From a virus, in the IMG/VR virus record IMGVR_UViG_3300010375_000012, positions 1 through 34,752 of that record: a DNA stretch of 34,752 nucleotides. One strand, written 5' to 3'. Numbering within the stretch: the stretch's first letter is position 1; each line of letters begins with the position of its first letter. Positions 22,132 through 29,541 of this stretch are shown piece after piece. The translations under genes and the position numbers were made by a program. Under the pieces are notes generated by a model. The model searched no databases and was not told where the DNA came from. It saw only the letters and a program-made list of their open reading frames with translations.

Positions 22132-24318
22132 ATGGAACGTGAATTAAGCGATGAAAAAACGCTTGATCCAGAGCAAATTAATGAGATGGAAGAAAAACGT
22201 CTTGCGATGCTAAATGAAGCTGGTATCAATGAGCAGGAAGTTTTGACGCAATCTAATAAGCATTTTAATACCTGGAATTCTTACTTTAATGAAAATATCG
22301 TCCGTGGTAAGGATGATATGAACTTTGTCTTGCGTGATCAATGGACAGCAGTTGAGCGATCTGAATTTTCCCGTTTATTTAAACCGGCGATGACATTTAA
22401 TAAGCTTTATGATGCCACGAAAAAAATTGCTGGAGAACAACGAAAGAACAAGCCAGATATAATCGTTCGCTCTTTGACAGGTAAGGCCACACAAGAGCAA
22501 ATAGACTTACGCGCTGACTTAGTGCGGACAATATCTTATCAATCTCAGAATGATCTCGTCTATCAAACCGCATTTAAATCCGCTCTCATGATGGGTTTTG
22601 GTGCATTTCAAATATTATTAGATTATGAATCACCGAAATCTTTCAATCAAATTATTCGTTATGAAGCAATCCCAGATCCTACACGTACCGCCTTTGATCC
22701 AACGGCATTAAAGCCGCATAAGGGCGATGGGAATTACTGTGGTAGGTTTTATGTCTTCACACGGGATGAATTTTTTGCAACTTATCCTTATGTGACAAAT
22801 CCAGTTTCCTATATTGATCCTTACATGCTATTAGACTTCCAATGGCAAACGAGAGATACGATTACTGTTGCTGATTATTTTGTCAAAGAATGGTTTCCAG
22901 TCATTATTCATAAGTTATCAGATGGTAGAGTAGTCAATGAAATGGAATGGGAAGAGATACAAAAGAATTTTAAAGTTCAAAAGAAAATTACAGAAGGGAC
23001 AATTGTTGAAGCAATTGTGCAAAATGAGATGCCAAGAATTGTAAATACTAGGCAAACTCAAGATTATCGGATAATGCATTACCGGATGATCAGAAATCAA
23101 ATAATTGACTTTTCTGAATGGCCTTCTAAACAATTACCGATTATATTTGTCGACGGCGATTCCTATTACATTGAAGGCAGACAATATTGCAGGTCATTTA
23201 TTCATGAAGCTCGTGATGCTCAAAAATGCGTTAATTATTTTGGATCTGAAATTGCAGCAGAAGTTAAAAATAGAAGACGCGAGCAGTGGCTTGGTACTCC
23301 GGACAACATTATCGGATATGAGCAAGATTGGAGAAATCCAGAATTGCAAATGGGCATATTGCGTGCAAAACCTGATCCAAAGACTGGTCAAATGCCAACC
23401 AAACAAGCTCCTTGGGATTTATCGCCAGCAATTATGCAAAACTTTCAACGGGCAACCCAAGATATTCGTGAGATCCTGGGTTTTAGCGAGACTGAAGCGC
23501 TTCAAGGACGTGACATCTCTGGTAAGGCAAGACGTGAGCGTAAATTAGAAGGCTCCATGAGCGCTTATGTTTATTTCGATAATATGAATCAAGCGGTTGA
23601 GCAAGGCGGTCGGGTCGTCAATGATTTACTGCCATACATTATCGGTAGTGATGAAAGATCCATGGTTTTATCAAAAAAAGACGGAAAAACGCAGAATATT
23701 GTCGTAAATCAGGCTCAAAAAGATGGTTCTATGAAAAATACATTGGGATTGGGTGATTTTGATGTAGAGATTGATTCGGGACCTTCCTTCGCGGTGCAAC
23801 GTGATATTGCTCTTGAATATTTTCAAGAGACTACAGCTATGAACCCCCAAGTATTTAATCTAATAGCAGATTTATGGGCAGAGAATTTGGATATACAGCA
23901 AAGAGAAACAGTTAAAAATCGTCTTAAAAATCTCGTTCCTCCTGAAATATTGGCGAAAGAGGAAGGCCAACCACCACCACCTCCACAACCTAATCCGCAA
24001 ATGATGTTGATGCAAGCAGAATTACAAGGGAAACAAGCACAGATCCAAGCAAAGGCTCAGGAATTAGCAATTAAGCAGCAAGAACATGAATTGGATAAAG
24101 CGAAGTTATTATTGGAAGCGCAAAAGATTCAAGCACAAAGTGAACTTAATGTTTTCGATCACAAACTGAATTTAGCTAAATCAGTTGCAGTTCATGATCT
24201 TGGTCACAAAAAAGCGGATCAAGATTTCCATCACAAGATTGCATCAATATTATCTGATATTTACAAGCATAATTCTGCTCAGCAGAAAAAACCTAATCAA
24301 TCATCATCAGAAACATGA
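22132..24318 (+). CDS. Portal protein, P22 gp1 type
   Basis: 728 aa, close to P22 gp1 (725 aa), with CAAGGAAG upstream. The N-terminal region (LTQSNKHFNTWNSYFNENIV, then FTRLFKPAMTFNKL-like AEFSRLFKPAMTFNKL and AGEQRKNKPDI) is typical of P22-like portals. The middle has the conserved EVKNRRREQWLGTP and GFSETEALQGRDISGKARRE stretches. The last ~110 residues are a Gln/Pro-rich coiled-coil barrel (PPPPQPNPQMMLMQAELQGK), as in long-barrel portals. It forms the dodecameric DNA channel that docks TerL. Confidence 0.9.
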   Translation: MERELSDEKTLDPEQINEMEEKRLAMLNEAGINEQEVLTQSNKHFNTWNSYFNENIVRGKDDMNFVLRDQWTAVERSEFSRLFKPAMTFNKLYDATKKIAGEQRKNKPDIIVRSLTGKATQEQIDLRADLVRTISYQSQNDLVYQTAFKSALMMGFGAFQILLDYESPKSFNQIIRYEAIPDPTRTAFDPTALKPHKGDGNYCGRFYVFTRDEFFATYPYVTNPVSYIDPYMLLDFQWQTRDTITVADYFVKEWFPVIIHKLSDGRVVNEMEWEEIQKNFKVQKKITEGTIVEAIVQNEMPRIVNTRQTQDYRIMHYRMIRNQIIDFSEWPSKQLPIIFVDGDSYYIEGRQYCRSFIHEARDAQKCVNYFGSEIAAEVKNRRREQWLGTPDNIIGYEQDWRNPELQMGILRAKPDPKTGQMPTKQAPWDLSPAIMQNFQRATQDIREILGFSETEALQGRDISGKARRERKLEGSMSAYVYFDNMNQAVEQGGRVVNDLLPYIIGSDERSMVLSKKDGKTQNIVVNQAQKDGSMKNTLGLGDFDVEIDSGPSFAVQRDIALEYFQETTAMNPQVFNLIADLWAENLDIQQRETVKNRLKNLVPPEILAKEEGQPPPPPQPNPQMMLMQAELQGKQAQIQAKAQELAIKQQEHELDKAKLLLEAQKIQAQSELNVFDHKLNLAKSVAVHDLGHKKADQDFHHKIASILSDIYKHNSAQQKKPNQSSSET

Positions 24319-24506
24319 GTGTGTGAGTCATATAACATCCTTTTTAATCTTTCTTTGGCATATCGAAAATGATCAAGTTTATCTTCTGGAGATTTAATAG
24401 CTCTTATCCTAAATTTATAAAACTCATACCATTGATCAATTTTCCAATGAAGCCAATCATAATCTGCTTTGCAAAATGTAGGTTTTCTAGGATATCTATG
24501 CTTCAT
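24297..24506 (-). CDS. 69-aa basic protein at the end of the leftward cassette
   Basis: The ORF from ATG 24506 reads MKHRYPRKPTFCKADYDWLH, then KIDQWYEFYKFRIRAIKSPE, and ends in HTHVSDDD, overlapping the portal's 3' end by 22 bases. The composition (aromatic, Arg/Lys-rich) is protein-like, but no good ribosome site is visible. It may be coupled to the 18-aa peptide stop just upstream. Confidence 0.35.
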   Translation of the reverse strand: MKHRYPRKPTFCKADYDWLHWKIDQWYEFYKFRIRAIKSPEDKLDHFRYAKERLKRMLYDSHTHVSDDD

Positions 24507-24514
24507 ATTAATAA

Positions 24515-24571
24515 TCAATCAGAAAAATATATTAATGCTATAAACATTATAAAAACTAAAAAGCCATGCAT
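24515..24571 (-). CDS. 18-aa hydrophobic membrane peptide
   Basis: ATG at 24571 with GAGG 5 bases upstream. The peptide is MHGFLVFIMFIALIYFSD, almost entirely one membrane helix. Its leader (TATAAAACGAGGTTAAC before the ATG) is identical to that of the 20-aa peptide at 24655. Very small membrane peptides act as toxins, lysis factors or regulators of membrane proteins in bacteria. Confidence 0.45.
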   Translation of the reverse strand: MHGFLVFIMFIALIYFSD

Positions 24572-24672
24572 GTTAACCTCGTTTTATAATCATTATTTAA
24601 GTAACGCAAAATAAATTAATCCTAGACTAAACATAAAAATAAAATAATGGATCATGTTAACCTCGTTTTATA
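24569..24672. repeat. Pair of 20-bp direct repeats, the leaders of two tiny ORFs
   Basis: CATGTTAACCTCGTTTTATA is present at 24569-24588 and again, without mismatch, at 24653-24672. Read leftward each copy gives a ribosome site (GAGG) and an ATG for a tiny hydrophobic ORF. The 84-bp unit looks like a tandem duplication whose coding part has diverged. Confidence 0.8.
24593..24655 (-). CDS. 20-aa hydrophobic membrane peptide
   Basis: ATG at 24655 behind GAGGTTAAC, stop TAA at 24593. The peptide begins MIHYFIFMFSLGL and ends IYFALLK, again a single membrane helix. It shares the pattern M-x(0-1)-H...F...MF...LIYF with the 18-aa neighbour. Tiny membrane peptides in tandem are reminiscent of type I toxin families, though no antisense RNA can be shown here. 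Confidence 0.45.
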   Translation of the reverse strand: MIHYFIFMFSLGLIYFALLK

Positions 24673-24673
24673 T

Positions 24674-24913
24674 CTATTTTCTTAGCCATTTCGAATTTTT
24701 TCCCATCCATTGTTTACCATCTCTAGGAGATGACCATTCATTTCCATATTCTTTTTCATGTGGTAAATTTTCATAATCTTTCATTAATAATTTTATTTTT
24801 ACTTGTTTTCTTTTTGCTCTATTTTCTTTAGATCTAAATGATCTTTGTATACCTGCTTTGCTACCAATGCAAGTTATACTAATTTTTGGTGTCTTACGTT
24901 TACTTTTGCTCAT
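24674..24913 (-). CDS. 79-aa basic small phage protein
   Basis: Overlaps the RHH gene by 14 bases. The pattern KISITCIGSKAGIQRSFRSK, then ENRAKRKQVKIKLL, then YENLPHEKEYGNEWSSPRDG, resembles a small basic protein seen scattered in phages and plasmids. It probably binds nucleic acid. No characterised function known to me. Confidence 0.5.
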   Translation of the reverse strand: MSKSKRKTPKISITCIGSKAGIQRSFRSKENRAKRKQVKIKLLMKDYENLPHEKEYGNEWSSPRDGKQWMGKNSKWLRK

Positions 24914-25247
24914 TTATAGTATCAATTTTATCTTTAAAATATTGAAGTGCTTCTTCTAAGATTTCTTTATTACCATCTTTTACAGCATTTATAAATGATT
25001 CAATGATCATTTCGTTTGATTGTAAATTGTTGTTCCTATTTTTATAGGCTTTACGGGCTTTTAATAAATCTGATTTTCTTTTTATAAAAAGATCATCAAG
25101 TGCTTTGCTTAAAACATCTTTAATCGATATTCTATCGTAATAAGATATAGCTTTGACTTTTTCTAGTTGGTCTTCATTCACAATGAAAGTTGCTCGTGTC
25201 TCTCCTGGCTTAGTTCCTAATTTTGAAGTTTTATTTTTTTTGTTCAT
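24900..25247 (-). CDS. RHH-type DNA-binding regulator
   Basis: 115 aa from the ATG at 25247, preceded by AGGG. ETRATFIVNEDQLEKVKAIS, then YYDRISIKDVLSKALDDLFI, is the strand-helix-helix of an RHH protein. A basic helix (RKSDLLKARKAYKNRNNN) and an acidic helical tail (ILEEALQYFKDKIDTI) follow. It is the third gene of the leftward cassette and a good candidate to bind the palindromes at 25867-25945 upstream of the cassette. Confidence 0.6.
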   Translation of the reverse strand: MNKKNKTSKLGTKPGETRATFIVNEDQLEKVKAISYYDRISIKDVLSKALDDLFIKRKSDLLKARKAYKNRNNNLQSNEMIIESFINAVKDGNKEILEEALQYFKDKIDTINEQK

Positions 25248-25425
25248 TTTTACCCTCATTTCTTTGCGGCAAGATTTCTATTTTAATTTTTATATGTTTA
25301 TCAAAATATTCAACATGAGATTTTCCGTCATTGCAATAATCGCAAAATTCATATTCACAAAATCTTTGTGTAAAATCATCATTAGAAGTATCTATAAATC
25401 CGCCGCAAGGAAATTCGTATATCAT
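25231..25425 (-). CDS. 64-aa Cys-rich protein
   Basis: Starts on a TAATG overlap with the exported protein's stop. It contains FCEYEFCDYCNDGKSHVEYF, a compact Cys/His set that could hold one zinc, and a basic C-terminus. Coupling suggests it works with the exported protein or RHH regulator. Unknown family. Confidence 0.45.
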   Translation of the reverse strand: MIYEFPCGGFIDTSNDDFTQRFCEYEFCDYCNDGKSHVEYFDKHIKIKIEILPQRNEGKNEQKK

Positions 25426-25841
25426 TATCTTGTCACCATGACCGTTGCGTAGGCATCATACGAACTCTGAGCGTCTCCAGAAACAGTTGAATAAGCTCTA
25501 ATATTATAATTTCCAATGTAGTTAAAATGGCAGCTTTTTTTAGGAATCCAATGGTCTTGCCATGTTCCATGGGGATTCACAGTTACTTTAAAGCATCTTT
25601 CTTCATCCTTCCCGCAATTATCTACCGATATCCCATAACATGCCCTGATATGTAGTGGATTATCAGTTAAATTCATGACTTCATTGGTATTGTATGACTC
25701 AACATAAGTCATGGTATTGGTAAAACCAGTGAAGTTTGAAACTATCGCTCGCGATGTTGCTGTCACTGTATTTGCCATCCCTTCATTGGCAAAAGCAATA
25801 AAAGTAATAGCCCCTAAAAATAACAATTTTTTATTAATCAT
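25425..25841 (-). CDS. Exported protein with signal peptide
   Basis: 138 aa from the ATG at 25841, with GGAG 6 bases upstream. The N-terminus, MINKKLLFLGAITFIAFANE, is a signal peptide with a likely cut after GMANTV or nearby. The mature part is beta-rich and holds four Cys in CYGISVDNCGKDEERC and SCHF, so disulfides are likely in the periplasm. It ends in AYATVMVTR. A secreted protein is unusual in a P22-like morphogenetic region and suggests a cargo gene that changes the host surface. Function not recognised. Confidence 0.6.
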   Translation of the reverse strand: MINKKLLFLGAITFIAFANEGMANTVTATSRAIVSNFTGFTNTMTYVESYNTNEVMNLTDNPLHIRACYGISVDNCGKDEERCFKVTVNPHGTWQDHWIPKKSCHFNYIGNYNIRAYSTVSGDAQSSYDAYATVMVTR

Positions 25842-25866
25842 CCTTATCTCCATTTTTTATTAAAAG

Positions 25867-25945
25867 ATCGCAATTGCGATATTATTTTTCGCAATTGCGA
25901 AGACCAATATTCCTAACTAGGAATCGTTAAATCCTAATTAGGAAT
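25867..25945. promoter_or_regulatory. Four phased 12-bp palindromes between divergent operons
   Basis: TCGCAATTGCGA at 25868-25879 and 25889-25900 (each within a 14-bp palindrome) is followed by TCCTAACTAGGA at 25911-25922 and TCCTAATTAGGA at 25932-25943. Starts are 21, 22 and 21 bp apart, two helical turns each. They lie 27-102 bp upstream of the leftward cassette's first ATG. This looks like an operator array for one or two dimeric regulators. The 25842-26099 gap otherwise holds no gene. Confidence 0.75.
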
Positions 25946-26099
25946 GAATAATACCAGCAAATATATTGCCTAGGTATACATATGACCTATTTAACCTTAC
26001 GACTCCCGCTTAAAATATAGCCATACGTACTCAGGATGAGTAACGGGCGAACGGGACGCCTTAAATCTCGGGGCAGAATGAATTGCCGTTGGAGTTGTT

Positions 26100-26906
26100 A
26101 TGGATAGCGCTCAGGATCAGTCGGGTAACGACAAGGAATTAGTACAAGATGTTGGTGATAGCTTAGGTGTGTCGCATGAGTCAGTTGAAGATTTACCAGA
26201 TTCACACGGCTCAATTGGACATGAAAACACTGGCGATCCGCTTTATGTTCAGAAACGTCTGAAACAGCAAAAGCGGGCTCACGATAGGGAAATGCGTGAG
26301 ATGCATGCAAGGATTGCAGAGTTGCAGTCACAGTTTTCACCATCTAACCCCCAATCTTTTGATGCTAACCCAAACGTTCAACCAGGGGGTTTTTCACCTG
26401 GCGGCGTTGATGAGACGATTTCAAAGGCAGTGAGCTTCGCGCTTGCCCAAAGGGATGCGGAAGAGCGTAAGGCTAAAGCAGCAGAAGCTGCCGCACATAT
26501 TCAGAGACAGTACGAGAGCTTACATAATCACTTGGATTCTGTCGCTGATAAGTATGACGATTTTGATGATGTCGTACGCGGTAACAATGCGCCATTCACA
26601 CCTTCCATGCGAGATGCAGCTACCATGCTACCAAAGAAAGGGGCAGGCTCCGCTGGTGAAGTCCTCTACAAACTCGGCAAAAATCCTCAAGAACTCGAAC
26701 GAATATCCAAACTTCATCCACAAGAACAAGCAGCGGAATTGATTGCACTGTCGCATGCTTTGATTTCAGGTGGTGAGCAAAGAGGATCTCCCAATCGTCC
26801 ACTTGGTCAAATCAAGTCCAATCCAGTTGTTAATTCCGCAGGCGTCACTGAAAAGACGTCTCCAGGCGATATCAGACGGCTCATGAAAGCAGGCAAGTTT
26901 AAATAA
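26100..26906 (+). CDS. Scaffolding protein
   Basis: 268 aa, with TTGGAG 6 bases before ATG. Acidic N-terminus (MDSAQDQSGNDKELVQDVGD), a charged coiled coil (VQKRLKQQKRAHDREMREMH), a central helical part, and a short basic C-terminus (SPGDIRRLMKAGKFK). This is the layout of P22 gp8-like scaffolds, whose basic C-terminal hook binds coat protein. It lies directly before the coat gene. The scaffold would leave the procapsid before or during packaging. Confidence 0.75.
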   Translation: MDSAQDQSGNDKELVQDVGDSLGVSHESVEDLPDSHGSIGHENTGDPLYVQKRLKQQKRAHDREMREMHARIAELQSQFSPSNPQSFDANPNVQPGGFSPGGVDETISKAVSFALAQRDAEERKAKAAEAAAHIQRQYESLHNHLDSVADKYDDFDDVVRGNNAPFTPSMRDAATMLPKKGAGSAGEVLYKLGKNPQELERISKLHPQEQAAELIALSHALISGGEQRGSPNRPLGQIKSNPVVNSAGVTEKTSPGDIRRLMKAGKFK

Positions 26907-26954
26907 CTGTCTCTTTTTTAAACGGAATTTTTACGACCAGGATGGAGCGATAAA

Positions 26955-28175
26955 ATGCCAAATCAATTTATTACCACGCAGTTAGTCTCAAATACTGCAT
27001 TAGCCATGTTTGCCAATAATTCACCCTTTGTCATGACTGGCTCAAGAATATATCAGGACGATTTTCAAAACTCAGGTTACAAAATCGGCGATACCTTACA
27101 AGTTAGACGCCAGAATAATTTCATTGTGGGGGACGGTTCAACTGCGGTTCCGCAAGACATTATTGAAACAGTTGAAAATATAGTCGTTGCGCACCAATAC
27201 CACGCATTAATTGCTTACACTGTTCAGGATTTGACTTTACGCATTGAAGATTTCTCGCGTATGTTCATTCAGCCTGCTATTCAAAACATTATCACCCAGA
27301 TGGAACGTGATATATGTGCTGATGCTGAACAGGAATTGTATTTCTTTCAAGGAAGCGCTGGCAGCCCAATCAACTCCTTTTCCTCAGTCGATCTTGCGGG
27401 TGCTAAGCTTCTTGAAATGGGTGTGAACATTGCATCAGATGCATATCTCGCCATGACGGTTCGAGACGGCTCATCCCTCAAGTCCGCACTGCTGAACAAT
27501 TTCACACCTGTCTTTAATGAAGAGATCGTAAGGCAATCAGCCATTGGCCATTTGTCTTATTTTGATATCTTCCAAAGTCAAAATATCGTGAATCACATAG
27601 CTGGTGCTGGCCCTACAACACTTCCAGGCGATACTTTGACGGTTAATGGTAATGTTGCATCTGGTAATACTATCGTTTTGGCTGGTGCAAATGGTGGTGG
27701 TGGCCCGATAGCAAACTACTTTTTACCTGGTGATTTAATCTCAATTGCAGGTGTACATAGTGTTAATCCGCTATCCAGGAAATCAACTGGCCAAAACATG
27801 CAGTTTGTGATTACCGCACCTGCTTCATCTCTAGCTGGTGGTGCAATTACGATTCAAGTTTCTCCAACCATTATCAGTTCTACCTCATCCCCATTACAAA
27901 ATGTTGATGTACCAGTGCCAACAGGTGCGGCTGTAACTGTGATTCCAAGCTATAACGTGAATGTTGCTTATCCTTCTCGTGCATTAGATATCGTATGCCC
28001 TCCGCTTTATAAACTTCAGGTTCCTTATGCATCGGTTGCAGTTGATCCTGAAACCGGTTTATCCCTTGCCGTCACTCAGACAGGTGATATTTTGGGTTAT
28101 CAAAACTTGATGCGTATCGATATTTTATGCGGGTTTAAATGGCATCCACAGTATGCCGTCAAGTTATTATCTTAA
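26955..28175 (+). CDS. Major capsid protein, P22 gp5 type
   Basis: 406 aa (P22 gp5 is 430), with GGAG upstream. The start MPNQFITTQLVSNTALAMFA, then GDTLQVRRQNNFIVGDG and VAHQYHALIAYTVQDLTL, match the P22 coat family of the HK97 fold. The centre is a Gly/Ser-rich insertion (GNTIVLAGANGGGGP, then GDLISIAGVHSVNP) where P22 has its I-domain. The C-terminus (MRIDILCGFKWHPQYAVKLL) is typical of the family. Highly expressed head component. Confidence 0.88.
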   Translation: MPNQFITTQLVSNTALAMFANNSPFVMTGSRIYQDDFQNSGYKIGDTLQVRRQNNFIVGDGSTAVPQDIIETVENIVVAHQYHALIAYTVQDLTLRIEDFSRMFIQPAIQNIITQMERDICADAEQELYFFQGSAGSPINSFSSVDLAGAKLLEMGVNIASDAYLAMTVRDGSSLKSALLNNFTPVFNEEIVRQSAIGHLSYFDIFQSQNIVNHIAGAGPTTLPGDTLTVNGNVASGNTIVLAGANGGGGPIANYFLPGDLISIAGVHSVNPLSRKSTGQNMQFVITAPASSLAGGAITIQVSPTIISSTSSPLQNVDVPVPTGAAVTVIPSYNVNVAYPSRALDIVCPPLYKLQVPYASVAVDPETGLSLAVTQTGDILGYQNLMRIDILCGFKWHPQYAVKLLS

Positions 28176-28185
28176 GGAGAAGAAT

Positions 28186-28473
28186 ATGTTTAAAGATCGA
28201 TATGATGGTAATCCAGGAAAGGAAGCAGCGATTGCTAATAAGCGGCAATCACGATTAGAAGCAGAACATTCAGCAAAGGATGCCTTTGTCAAAAGTGAGC
28301 AAAGCAAAGTCCGTCAATATGCGGGCAGAAAACCCGTTTTGGTTGGGGAGCTTATGGAATTTAATGCCAATATGCAAAATACTGGTGAATGGGCACAAGA
28401 ATTTGGTAAACGTCTAACGTCTGGTATTGACCATATTGCATTCCCAGTAGATGGGCAAGGTGATGATTCCTAA
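28186..28473 (+). CDS. 95-aa small head-region protein
   Basis: The start at 28186 has TTAAGGAGAAG just upstream. It is a short, charged, mostly helical protein (MFKDRYDGNPGKEAAIANKR, then KSEQSKVRQYAGRKPVLVGE) ending in an acidic tail (VDGQGDDS). It lies between coat and gp4-like gene, where small head-completion or decoration proteins are found. Function unknown. Confidence 0.55.
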   Translation: MFKDRYDGNPGKEAAIANKRQSRLEAEHSAKDAFVKSEQSKVRQYAGRKPVLVGELMEFNANMQNTGEWAQEFGKRLTSGIDHIAFPVDGQGDDS

Positions 28474-28496
28474 ATTTTTCGTCATAGGGAGGCAGG

Positions 28497-29540
28497 ATGC
28501 CTCAAATAGCCAGGACGACAAATGATGTTATCATCAATGCGCTTTACCTCACGGGAGAGCTTGGCGTAGGTGAGACCCCAGACCCATTTATGATCAGAAC
28601 GGGTCTGGATATCCTAAATGAGCTTTTAGATTTTTACTCATCAGATAGCATCTATATTCCATTTTTGACGACCATTGATTTTAACTTTGTCGTTGGTAAA
28701 GATACGTATTCCATCTCTGATATGGTTCCTGCTGATATTAGGCAAGACCGTATCATTGATTTATCTTTTGCCAATTACTTTGTTCCGGCAAATGGTAATC
28801 CAGCCGGTGCTTTACCCATCTCATTTAGCTTTACGGCTGATAGTGTGACAAATTTATTAACATTATCATCAACGATATCATTTCCAACCAATACACCAGT
28901 TACCATCTCAACGCCGCAAGGTGGCATTATTCCGCAACCTTTTATTGCAGGGGTGACTTATTGGGTCATCAATGTATCGCCAACGACGATGTATCTTGCG
29001 GCATCATCACAAGATGCATTATCCGGTAATTTTATAAATATCTTGACCAATGGTACATCACCTAATGTGGTGACTTCATTTAATTTTCCGACGCAGCCAG
29101 TTAATTCTGCATTGGTTTATCCCTTGCGTATTATCAATAAAGCATCTTATTGGAATGTGGTTCGGCAAAATAATTTACTTGCTCGTCCTGGATTTATCTT
29201 TTTAGACAAGCAAGCTAATGAAAGTTTTATTACGGTCTACCCTATTCCTGATCAACCTTATGCTGCAAAGATTCAAGTGAAAGTTATGATTAATGATTTG
29301 GGTAATCAAGATTCATTGGGGGAACTTCCTCCCATGTATTACCGATTATTAAAATATGGGATTGCACGAGAATTTATTGCGTATTTCCCATCTGCTAATT
29401 GGCCGCAAATGAATGAAGATGCTTATCAAGATACTTATGCAACCGTTAAAAACGTGAATGAAACAGATCTCACCTTAAGACCATCTGTCACATTGACAGC
29501 ACCAGAGCCATTCTACTGGCCAAACATATTGAGTTACTGA
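28497..29540 (+). CDS. Tail accessory factor, P22 gp4 type, with inserted beta domain
   Basis: 347 aa, about twice P22 gp4 (166 aa). The N-terminal ~90 residues (MPQIARTTNDVIINALYLTG, then GETPDPFMIRTGLDILNELL, then DTYSISDMVPADIR) and the end (MYYRLLKYGIAREFIAYF) match the family. Between them, near residues 105-200, is an insertion (ADSVTNLLTLSSTISFPTNT, then GVTYWVINVSPTTMYLA) that also occurs in the next protein. gp4-like proteins form a ring below the portal. Confidence 0.75.
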   Translation: MPQIARTTNDVIINALYLTGELGVGETPDPFMIRTGLDILNELLDFYSSDSIYIPFLTTIDFNFVVGKDTYSISDMVPADIRQDRIIDLSFANYFVPANGNPAGALPISFSFTADSVTNLLTLSSTISFPTNTPVTISTPQGGIIPQPFIAGVTYWVINVSPTTMYLAASSQDALSGNFINILTNGTSPNVVTSFNFPTQPVNSALVYPLRIINKASYWNVVRQNNLLARPGFIFLDKQANESFITVYPIPDQPYAAKIQVKVMINDLGNQDSLGELPPMYYRLLKYGIAREFIAYFPSANWPQMNEDAYQDTYATVKNVNETDLTLRPSVTLTAPEPFYWPNILSY

Positions 29541-29541
29541 T

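Noticed and set aside
24369-24614. Rightward ORF of 81 codons after the portal
   Set aside because: It lies opposite the leftward tiny ORFs, has no ribosome site, and its sequence is of low-complexity AT-driven type. The opposite strand has better start sites.
26040-26100. Resemblance of GAGTAACGGGCGAACGGG to rRNA sequence
   Set aside because: Only a short chance-level likeness; no rRNA structure or length. More likely a leader with small hairpins before the scaffold gene.
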